A stretch of DNA of 64,000 nucleotides. Origin: Glycine soja (lineage: Eukaryota; Streptophyta; Magnoliopsida; Fabales; Fabaceae). Below the pieces are notes generated by a model, which saw nothing but the letters and a program-made list of their open reading frames with translations, had not been told where the DNA came from and did not search any database. The position numbers were made by a program, and so were the translations under genes. Below, one piece after another: positions 55,641-64,000 of this stretch. Within the stretch, counting starts at the first letter, position 1; every line of letters begins with the position of its first letter. Location: NCBI RefSeq assembly GCF_004193775.1, contig NC_041016.1, positions 42,333,522-42,397,521 of the forward strand, read 5' to 3'.

Positions 55641-57960
55641 TCAAAACCCATTTCTCTTTCTACCCATGTCAACTATGCAGCTTGCAGTTAACATGAATGG
55701 CCTTCCCAATATTACAAGAATGTCAGTATCTTCACAGATATCAATTACCACGATGTTTGCCGGGAAGATAAAATGTTTCACTCTGACTAGCACATCTTCA
55801 ATTACTCCATATGGTCTGGTAATGGAGTGATCAGCTAGTTGTAAAGTCATTTTAGTGGGCATGATCTCCAACTCTCCCAACCTTCTACACATGGAGAGTG
55901 GCATTAAATTTATACTGGCTCCTAAGTCAATAAGAGTCTTTCCCACAGTGACTTCTCTAATTGAACAAGGAATAGTTACACTCACAGGGTCTTTATGCTT
56001 AGGCGGAAGGATCTTTTGAATCACAGTGCTACAATTTCCTTCCACTATAATGTTTTCCTGGTGAATGTACTTATGTTTCCTTGTTAACATATCCTTCAAG
56101 AATTTGGAGTAGAGTGGCATCTGCTATAAAGCTTCTCCGAAGGGCATGGTTATCTCCAGTTTCCTAAAAATATCTAAAACTCTCGCCAAATGACAGTCCT
56201 TCTCCTTCTTGGAAGGTACCACAGGATATGGTACTTCCGCAGCTTCATTCACAGCTTTTTCACTTCTACTCTTCTTTTCATTCTCATTTTTTTCATCTTT
56301 TTCAATTTTTTTATTTTCTTTTTCTTTTTCTACTTTTTTTTCTTTTTATTGGTCATTCAATTCTTTTTTACTGACCATTATTTGTTTCTCTTTTTCTTGA
56401 TTATTTTCACCTCCTACATCATTTTTCCTTCCATCAATACCTTTCTCTTCAATAGCTTTCTTCTTGAGTCCAACACTCTTCTCTTCCTCATTCTCCACAA
56501 ACCTTTTACTTCTTGTCATCACAGCTTTGCATTCCTCCTTGGGATTCTTCTTTGTATTTTCCATAAAACTATTGGATGACTTGTCAGCTATCTACTTAGC
56601 TAGTTGTCCCACCTAGACCTCAAGGTTCTTCAGTGCTGACTCAGTGCTTTTATGATTTGACATTGTTACCTGCATAAACTGAGTCAAAGTCTCCTCCAGC
56701 TTAGTAGTCCTCTGAAAGATGTTAGGCCCTTGTTGGATTGGCATGTTCGAAGGTCCACCCTGGTCTTTGTTAAATTGATTACCAAGGTGCGACCTCCACT
56801 ATCCTTGTTGATTATAAGGACCCTGCTGGAAGCCTAAAAATCCTCCTTGAGTATACCTTTGTCGCTGTTGGTTTCCCATATAATTAATTTCTTGAGTGTT
56901 CTCTTCAATGGGAATACATTGGCCTATTTCATGAGCCTCACCACAGATGGTACAACCTGTAATCTGCAAAACAGAAGAATGTGAAGGTTGACTACTAGAT
57001 AGTTTAGTTGGCAACTTACCAAGTGTTTCTGTTAAAATATCAAGTTGCTTAGAAAGCAACTTATTCTTTGCCAATAAAGCGTCATGTGATGATAGTTCTA
57101 ACAAGCTTTTCTTTGTGGGTTAATGGGTTCTATCGCCCAGAATGGCGTGATCACTGGCTAACATATTCTCAATTAGCTCAGTTGCTTCTTTCGGGGTCTT
57201 CAGCTTTATTTTTCCCCTTGCTTGGTTTGTGGTCTCAGCCCATCTATGAACATATTCAATTGGATTGGCTCTAAAAATCCATGTGTGGGAGTTCTTCTCA
57301 ATAAACCTCTGAACCTCTCCAATGCTTCACTCAGAGATTCATCAGGGAACAGATGAAATGAAGAGATTGCAGCTTTCCCTTTCGTAGTTTTGGACTCTGG
57401 GAAGTATTTCTTTAGGAACTTTTCAACAACTTCTTCCTAGGTTTTCAAACTGTTACCCTTAAACGAGTGAAGCCACCTCTTGTCCTCTCCTGCCAATGAG
57501 AATGAGAATATGCTGAGTCTTATAGCTTCATCTGGCACACCAACAATCTTAACCATGTTGCATATTTCGATGAATGTTGCCAAATGTGCATAGGGGTCTT
57601 CATTAGGTAATCCTTGGAATAAATTCCCCTGTATTAAATGAATCAAAGAATGCGGGTAGTTGATGTTGTGAGCTTGCACTTCAGGACGTGCAATGCTAGT
57701 AAAGAATTGCGGTACTGAGCTGCTTAAATAGTCCTCAAGGGTGATCCTCTGGTGTTGCTTGTCTGCCATGATAGTGGCTTCAAGCAATTGAGTGGCAGAT
57801 TCCCTTGATGATGGCGAATCAGGTGATAATGAATCAGAAAAATGAGTTTCTTCCTCAAGAATGGATGCAACTGTTCTGTCTTGCAAAAGTTTCCTTCTCC
57901 TCTTGGCCCTATTCCTTCTCAATGTAGCTTCAATTTCTGAGTCCAGAGGAACTAAATTGC
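55641..57960 (-). pseudogene. Athila-like gag and protease of element F
   Basis: On minus: GNLVPLDSEIEATLRRNRAK near 57960; a gag core with ITLEDYLSSSVPQFFTS, NLFQGLPNEDPYAHLATFIE and AIRLSIFSFSLAGEDKRWL; then, after a stop at 57437 and a frame change, FPDESLSEALERFRGLL-type sequence. A zinc-knuckle-like CTICGEAHEIGQC lies near 56950, and a Lys/Glu-rich linker at 56346-56564. Protease: SIREVTVGKTLIDLGASINL and MPLSM, ending RPFMLTASCIVDMGRKR at about 55650. DLGAS stands for the usual D-[TS/LG]-[GA]-[AS] motif of Athila. The sequence after protease goes straight to the 3' untranslated region, so all of RT through integrase is missing. Confidence 0.85.
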
Positions 57961-58599
57961 CTATGGGAGATCTATGTATATAAAATACTAACAGACACAG
58001 CGGTTATCCAATTCAATAAGAGAAGATAACTATGAATTGAAAACAACTATTCACAAATAATCAAAGAATAACGAATAAAGAATAGACACCTAAAAATGAT
58101 CTAACTTTCCAAATAAAAAGAAGTTCCCCTAAGAATCAGACCAGTTTCCACTGTTGAATGATCCTAAAAACACATGCATCTATGTGATCAAGGCAAAAGC
58201 ATGGTAGAATGAAGTTCTGATAGCACAGTGAACACACAAAACATCATTAAATCGATAAAAAAGATATTTACATCAAATACCTACAAGGAAGATCCAACAG
58301 AGGATTTAGCTTTCCATAATTGGGAAGCTTCCTTTACAACAAAGAGAAGAGAAAGATGAAAGATTGCATAAATACAAGTAGTGGAGATGTCTCCTCCACC
58401 TCTAGGGCCTCACAATCACTCACGAACTCATCTCAAGCTCTCAGGACGGCTTCCTCTTCAAGCTCTGGTCTCTGCAGATCTTCACATAATAAAATCTCTC
58501 AAACTCTCTGGAACTTAGCCCTTTCTCTCTCTAGAATCCCTCACATGCAGAAGCTCCTTGAGAAAATGGCCAAACTCCCTCTCTAAATCCGATTTCAGG
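57961..58599 (-). other. leader of element F
   Basis: Region upstream of gag on minus. I could not find the usual Athila primer site. No other gene is recognised. Confidence 0.4.
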
Positions 58600-59062
58600 C
58601 TTAAATAGGTGGCCTTGTTCGTGTTTGTGCGCTTAGCGCAACTCTGATCCACTCAGCGCACATTAGTGAATATCGACTTAGCACGTGCTTTTCTCACTCA
58701 GCGAATGGACTGAAGCGGTGCGCTTAGTGGGATGGACCTTCGCTCAGCGAACAAGCACAGCTCATCCTTCTTCCAGATTCTTCCGCGCGCTTAGCTGAGG
58801 AATGTTGCGCTCAGCGGATGGCTCGCTAAGCCAACAGATTAGCTTAGCGAGAGGGTGAAAATCAGCACTTCAAAACTTGCCTAATTAACCTGAAATTGAG
58901 AGAAAATGATTATTAAACACACAAAATAGAATTACTAAGTATTTATTACCTATCTTTAACTAAAAGAACTTATAACACTACAAAATAACCATAAATTGGA
59001 GGAGTTTGATACAATTTACACAAGTTTTATACACAAAAGCTAGTCGTATTCACCGACTAACA
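58600..59062 (-). mobile_element. LTR-like right end of element F (inner border uncertain)
   Basis: On minus it begins TGTTAGTCGGTGAATACGAC at 59062, passes TGTGTTTAATAATCATTTTC, and then a GCTAAGC/CGCTGAGC-rich stretch (58625-58860). The terminus has the TG of an LTR. The inner border and primer site were not found. Confidence 0.5.
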
Positions 59063-60539
59063 ATGGCGAAGATCACAAAGGCAAAGGAGAGGGAAATGAT
59101 GAAGACTTTCACATTGATGAAACAAAAACAAGTGTTGATCTTCCAAGAGAGTGGAAAACTTATAGATATCATCCTCTTGACAACATCATCGGTGATATAT
59201 CTAAAGGGGTAACAACTAGGAAGAAGGAATAGATTATGAGGAAACATATGCGCCAGTTGCCAGATTTGAAGCCATTAGAATGTTATTAGCCTTTGCATCC
59301 ATAATGGATTTTAAAATTTACCAAATGGATGTGAAGAGTGCCTTTTTGAATGGCTTTATCCAAGAGGAAGTATATGTAGATCAACCCCCTAGTTTTGAAA
59401 ACTTACAAAAGCCTAATCGTGTTTTTAAATTGAAAAAGGCATTATATGGCTTAAAACAAGCCCCTAGGGCTTGGTATGAATGTCTGAGTAAATTCCTTTT
59501 AGAAAAGGATTTTTCAAGAGGTAAAGCTGATACTACTCTTTTTATTAAAAGAAAGTTGAATTATATACTCTTAGTTCAAATCTATGTTCATGATATCATT
59601 TTTGGATCCACTAATGATTCTCTCTTCAAAGAATTCTCTCAAGATATGCAAAATGAATTTGAAATGTCAATGATAGGCAAGTTAAACTTTTTTCTTAGGC
59701 TGCAAATCAAGCAAACAAAGAATGGAATATTTATCAATCAATCAAAATATTGCAAAGACCTAATTCATAGATTTGGGATGGAAAATGCTAAACATATGGC
59801 TACTCCAATGAGTACTGCTTGCTACTTGGATAAGGATGAAACCGGTTAGTCAATAGACATTAAGAAATATCGAGGTATGATCGGATCTCTTCTTTATTTA
59901 TCTGCTAATATACCTGATATAATGTTTAGTGCTTGTATGTGTGCTAGATTTCAAGCAAATCCCAAAGAATCACATCTTAGTGCAATTAAGAGAATCATGA
60001 GATATCTATTAGGCACTATTAATATAGGATTATGGTATCCTAAAAATTCAACTTGTAATCTAATATGGTACTCTGATTCTGATTTTGCTGGTTGCAAAAC
60101 TGATAGAAAAAGGACTAGTGGAACCTATCATTTCATTGGATCAGCTGTAGTTTCATGGCATAGTAAGAAACAGAATAGTGTTGCTTTATCCACTACTGAG
60201 GCATAATACATTTTTGTTGGCAGTTGTTGTGGTCAAATACTTTGGATGAAACAACAACTTTCTGACTATGGAATAATTCTTGATCATATTCCCATTCGAT
60301 GTGACAACATGAGTGCTATAAACCTATCTAAAAGTCATGTTTAGAACTCAAGAACCAAGCATATTGAGATTAGGCATTATTTCTTGAGATATCATGTTCA
60401 AAAAGGGGATTGTGTACTAGAATTCATTGATACAAAAAATCAGCTAGCTGATGTCTTTACAAAACCTCTCCCCAAAGAAACCTTCTTTGCTATTAGAAGA
60501 GAATTAGGACTTTTAGATATCAATGACTTAGATAAATAG
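59063..60539 (+). pseudogene. copia RT and RNase H of element D
   Basis: 59063-59215 encodes a linker (GKGEGNDEDFHIDE, DNIIGDISKGVTTR) in another frame. A deletion of about 90 codons relative to copia B joins it to [57 protein letters not shown] and IYVHDIIFGSTND, where the first catalytic aspartate of YVDD is changed to histidine. RNase H: SDSDFAGCKTDRKRTSGT, ALSTTEA with a stop after it, and CDNMSAINLSKS, ending ELGLLDINDLDK at 60539. Other stops are at 59850 and near 60343. Not functional. Confidence 0.92.
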
Positions 60540-61236
60540 TTAACTTGGTTGATTATTATTTTCTTTCCTTATGATTGTTAATTCTATTTTTTTATAATTG
60601 AGTTTGGTTTTGTTGGTTTTTACTGATTGTGGATTAATGATTGTCTTTGTTTGTGTTTTGATAATCTTGATAATTGTTGATTATGGATTAATGATTGTCT
60701 TTGTTTCTGTTTTGATGATTATTTTTGATTAATTGTTGTTGATGATTGTTTTTGCACTTTTGATTGTGCTTGATGAATGTAGTTAAGAAGTTTATGATGC
60801 TTGTTTTTCAATGTCTATTTTTGGATCTTTGACTGTTATTGATAATAGTTACAATGAGTGTGTAGGTTTTATGAGTAAACAATAGTTAGTTTTTATAGAA
60901 AAAGCTGTGTTTTAGGGTCTGGTAATTGATTACCACTCCCTATAATCGATTACCATAGAACAATAGGCTATAATCGATTACCAGAGAGTCTAGTTAGTTA
61001 TAGGATAAGCTTGTAATCGATCACAGCTCGTCCCTGCATATAAAAAACTGCACTTTCTCTCTCTTTAGCAGAACCCTCACTCCCCTCTTCTCCTTCACGG
61101 TGCCCAACCTCCTTTAAACTTTAAATCCTCATAACTTTCTCGTTTCTTGGCTGAATTACTTCAAACAAGGCCCAAACTTCTTCTTTTCCAATTCTCTACA
61201 AAGCCCACCAATCATGATTAGCTAAAACAAGCTCCA
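60540..61236 (+). other. spacer between pol and the envelope-like ORF of element D
   Basis: TTGATGATTGTT-rich AT sequence (60550-60800), then three palindromes of the LTR type (near 60925, 60945 and 60973) and TATAAAAAACTGC at 61040. A TATA-like box just upstream of the envelope-like ORF could start a separate transcript. This is inference. Confidence 0.5.
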
Positions 61237-62353
61237 ATGGTAGAATCTTTGAAGAAACGAAAGGGATCCTCCACCACCACCACCACCGCTATAGGCCACC
61301 GCCGCCATGGAACATCCGGTGACCCACTAGCACCAATTCCTCCTTCCTTTTCATCTCCCAGGTCATTAACTCTGTTTTCCTCTGATGATCAGCGTTAGAG
61401 GTATTACTCCCAATTCTGCAATTGTGTCATTCTTGACCCTAAGTATTTAGATATTGAATTCTTTGATGGTGAAACATTTGATTGCTACCAAGTGTTTCAA
61501 AATTCTGAACTGGTTAAATTTATGTCTCTGAAATGGCCTTATTTTCCTGAATTAGTTAGAGTCTTTTATAATAATCTAAAAATTATGGATGGAGTTATTT
61601 ATTTTGAGGTGCATCAAATTCCTATTATTGTTGATCAATCCTTATTTTATTCATTGACTAAGCTGAGCAGTCAAGGTGTTCCTTTTGAGGGCACTCTTGT
61701 AGATGACTAGAAACGTTTATTCAAGTCATGATGCTCGAAAAATGGTTTGTAATGGCCATGCTGACATGACCGGAAGATTGTTTGCTGGGTCATTTACATT
61801 TGAGTGTTGCATCATGTGCTATGTTCTTTGTCAAATTTTGCTTCCTAGGTCCACTAATCTTGCCCATGCCTCTAAGGAGGATTTAATGTTGTTGTGGGCT
61901 CTTCAAATTGGTCGTCAAATTGACTGGGCCCATCTTGTTCAGTACTAAATGCATAAGGCATTACGGGCCAATGCACCTCTTCCGTATCCTCATCTAGTTA
62001 CTTTATTTCTCCAGAATTTCAATGTCCCCATAGACGATGAACCTTTTTGTCAAGGTTAAATGGTCTTTTGCTATTGGTGTTGGTGTGTTACATCTTTTGG
62101 ATATCGGAAAGATATGGAGGCTCAGTGGGTGCGCAAGTAAGACCTGTCGCCTCCCATTCCCGATGAACATACACCGTCTCCACCACTGCAACGGGATACC
62201 TCTTCTTCTCTCTTGACTGAAGTCCTCACCGAGCTACGAGATCTTAGAGCTTTTGTTGGCGATCGCTTTGATGCGATGGATTCTCGTATCACTCGTCTTA
62301 AAGACGATACGATTTTCATTCGACGTTGCTTCGATCCACCTGCAGATTCTTAG
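61237..62353 (+). pseudogene. Sirevirus envelope-like ORF of element D
   Basis: The frame from 61237 (MVESLKKRKGSS, then a Thr run and HRRHG) has one stop near 61396 (CGT TAG AGG) and continues LDPKYLDIEFFDGETFD, ELVKFMSLKWPYFPELVRVF and YNNLKIMDGVIYFEVHQIPI to 61710. After a frame change it reads RNVYSSHDARKMVC, HASKEDLMLLWALQIGRQ and DWAHLVQY, with stops. It ends in a coiled-coil-like tail LTELRDLRAFVGDRFDAMDS and a final stop at 62353. I see no clear signal peptide or transmembrane segment, so 'envelope' is a family label only. Position after pol matches SIRE-type elements. Confidence 0.8.
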
Positions 62354-62805
62354 TTGTTTCTTGTGTTCTACGTCATTCATTTTCTAGACATTTTTACTAT
62401 TTAGCCTTGTATTTTGGCTTTAGTTATTTGGTACTTTGGTTAACTTTTGGATATTATGCATTTATTGCTTTTTGAATTTGATATTTAGTTTGCTTTTGTT
62501 TGGATATTTAGCCTTTGCTTGGCTTATGCATTGGTTTGGATATTTAGACTTTGCTTGACTTATAATTTGCTTGACTTATGTTGTGGTTGATTAAGTTTTT
62601 GGATGAGTTAAAGTTACTTGCTTTGGATTTGTTCTTTTCTCCCGTCGTTTTTGGCTTTTTGATGTTGCCAAGGGAGGAGAGAAACTAAGGGTAGATTTTA
62701 TCTAAAAACTAGGCCATTATTTCCAATTTTAAGGGGGAGTAAGGATGAGTGCACGCATTGCAAATCATGTATCGTTTATCTTGTTTTCAGATTGTTGTCA
62801 TCATC
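62354..62805 (+). other. 3' untranslated region of element D
   Basis: T-rich sequence with repeated TTGCTTGACTTAT and GGATATTTAG words and no gene, leading to the polypurine tract. Confidence 0.6.
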
Positions 62806-62819
62806 AAAAAGGGGGAGAT
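62806..62819 (+). other. polypurine tract of element D
   Basis: AAAAAGGGGGAGAT immediately before the 3' LTR, preceded by TCATCATC. It is identical to the tract of copia B. Confidence 0.88.
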
Positions 62820-63964
62820 TGTAGATGCATATGCTATATGAAGCTTTTGATGATGCAAAAAATATGAAAGCCATTCAACATTGATCCAAGACAAGATCAA
62901 GAAATCAAGAGAAACGATTAACAATTAGTCCATTATATGTTAAAAGAATCCCTTAAAAGAGATTGCAAAGGTTTGGCCTTAAGTTAATCTTTCAAAACAC
63001 CTTACAAAGTTTTTTAGTTAAATTCTATTTTGAAAAATATGTTTTTCTCTCAGGTAATTGATTACCAGAGAGAAAATAGTTTTAAACAGTTTTAGAAAAG
63101 AATTAAATTTTAATTTTAAATGTGTAATCGATTACTAGAGGCAAAACTGTTTTAAAACAACTTTCAAAAAGTTTTGAATTTAAATTTTAAATCTGTAATC
63201 GATTACAACAATTGTGTAATCAATTACCAGTCATGAAATTTTGAAATTCAAATCTGAAGAGTCATAACTCCTCAAAATTAACTATGTAATCGATTACCAC
63301 ATATTTGTAATCGATTACCAGTGAGCAAATTCTAAAAATAACTCTGAAAAGTCACAACTCTTCACAAGTTTTTGAAAGGCCACCAAAGGCCTATAAATAT
63401 GTGACTTGTGTTCGAAATTCTTCAGAGTTTTTCAGAATAATAATTATCCTATCCTCTCAAAAGAAAACCTTTGGCCAAACACTTGCAAAATCATCAAGGA
63501 TTCTTATAAAATCTTCATCTTGTAACATTCTTCTCTAAAAGAGAGAAACATTCTTCTTTACTTCAAAGAAAACAACTATTATTCAAGAGACAGTAAGTCT
63601 CTTGATTTGTAAAAGATCTCTGAACACAAGGGAAGGGTATCCTTGTATGGTTCAGAAATTTGAAAAGGAATTTACAAGTTAGTGGAAATCTCAAGTGGGT
63701 TACTTGAGGACTGGACGTAGGCACAGGGCGTGACCGAGCCAGTATAAAACTGAGTTTGCGTTTCTCTCTTCCCTAAAATTCTTTAATTTATTGCATTTTA
63801 ATTTTACTTTGCTTATTTTAAAGAAGTATCGATTGAATTGTTCTTTACTTCATTTATATTAAGTCTGCATATTTCATTTCAAGAGAGAATTAAAATTTGT
63901 TAAGGGAAATTTTTTAAACTTAATTCACTCCCCTCTTAAGTTATTGATGCCACTTGTTTAACAA
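62820..63964 (+). mobile_element. 3' LTR of element D (1145 bp)
   Basis: It starts TGTAGATGCATATGC and ends GCCACTTGTTTAACA, followed by target duplication ACTTT. Palindrome pairs start at 63198/63219 and 63289/63310. TATA box at 63392-63399. Confidence 0.93.
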
Positions 63965-63969
63965 CTTTC

Positions 63970-64000
63970 ATTTTCAACCATGTCAAAATGTAAAATCCAA
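63970..64000 (-). pseudogene. hAT transposase, continuation upstream of the element D insertion
   Basis: Read on minus, the last bases encode ILHFDMVENE in the frame that leads across one copy of the target duplication into the conserved block at 29319-29032. They occupy the position of the 'D.L.WW..N' motif of hAT transposases. The rest of the gene is beyond the window. Confidence 0.6.

Larger units (their letters stand above)
52039..59062 (-). mobile_element. Athila-like gypsy element F, pol-deleted
   Basis: It interrupts the pol of element D. On minus its right end begins TGTTAGTCGGTGAATAC, then LTR-like sequence, gag, protease, the TTAAAGAAG motif, a GCTTAGCG-rich region and a small ORF. 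There is no RT, RNase H or integrase. No target duplication is visible (ATCCA against ATGGC) and no matching left LTR was found. D sequence is also missing around the junction, so F is probably truncated on the left or the junction was deleted. Confidence 0.75.
29325..63964 (+). mobile_element. Sirevirus-like copia element D with nested elements E and F
   Basis: LTRs at 29325-30514 and 62820-63964 enclose primer site, gag, protease-integrase, RT-RNase H, an envelope-like ORF and polypurine tract, all on +. The target duplication is GCTTT (29320-29324) and ACTTT (63965-63969), one transition apart. Without the nested elements E (32175-50691) and F (52039-59062) the element is about 9.1 kb, normal for SIRE-type elements. 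It lies inside hAT transposase coding sequence. Confidence 0.93.

Noticed and set aside
56190..56579. Phe-rich plus-strand frame of 129 codons
   Set aside because: It is the antisense of the lysine/glutamate-rich gag-protease linker of element F.
52039..59062. A complete LTR element with matching LTRs and target duplication
   Set aside because: The left end does not match the right terminus TGTTAGTCGGTG, and the flanking five bases differ (ATCCA, ATGGC).
61237..62353. A viral envelope gene
   Set aside because: No signal peptide or transmembrane segment is evident. It is the Sirevirus-type 'envelope-like' ORF and is broken. I see no sign of an infectious virus or of an integrated pararetrovirus.

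Overview
This is a plant nuclear window made almost entirely of transposable elements. I found no intact host gene, tRNA, rRNA or CRISPR array. A legume, most likely soybean or a close Glycine relative, is suggested by three things: Sirevirus-type copia elements with an envelope-like reading frame, a very large Ogre/Tat gypsy element carrying an extra upstream ORF, an intron and two RNase H domains, and LTRs full of the palindrome TGGTAATCGATTACCA. That assignment is inference from family knowledge. Every coding region seen is broken by stops, frameshifts or deletions.

Layout. 1-9622: 3' part of an Ogre/Tat-like element on + (called A). It carries a short solo LTR (696-1422), a 1.7 kb minisatellite (2250-3930), a broken accessory ORF (4080-4740), a repeat-rich 3' UTR and a 3' LTR (7978-9622). 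9623-15100: a decayed chromovirus-like gypsy on -, cut off by A, with a 471-bp LTR wedged between its gag and RT. 15143-26722: an L1-type LINE pseudogene on +, interrupted by a solo LTR (17698-19319, target duplication CTCCT) and by a 6.6 kb gag-deleted copia element called B (20089-26687, GACGT/GATGT). From 26723 to beyond the window: a hAT DNA transposon inserted in the LINE. It contains a second solo LTR (26772-28388, ATCAC) and a Sirevirus-like element called D (29325-63964, GCTTT/ACTTT). D in turn contains the 18.5 kb Ogre-like element E (32175-50691, ATGCT/ATGCT) and a pol-less Athila-like element F (about 52039-59062).

The order of insertion can therefore be read directly: LINE, then hAT, then D, then E or F. 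The hAT transposase reading frame stops at D and resumes in the last 36 bases of the window.

The most interesting signal lies in the non-coding parts of the elements. (1) The copia LTRs carry pairs of ATCGAT-centred palindromes whose centres are almost always exactly 21 bp apart. (2) Downstream of their TATA boxes the same LTRs carry hairpins with a constant loop GGGTACA and stems that differ in a compensated way, followed or preceded by a second hairpin series with a loop near GGACTAACCGCCT. (3) The Ogre-like 3' UTRs (A and E) are ladders of alternating hairpins whose stems co-vary. (4) The minisatellite in A is also a hairpin array with compensated stems. Four unrelated sequence contexts thus point to selection for, or replication through, folded RNA. 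I know of no description of this, but I could not search.
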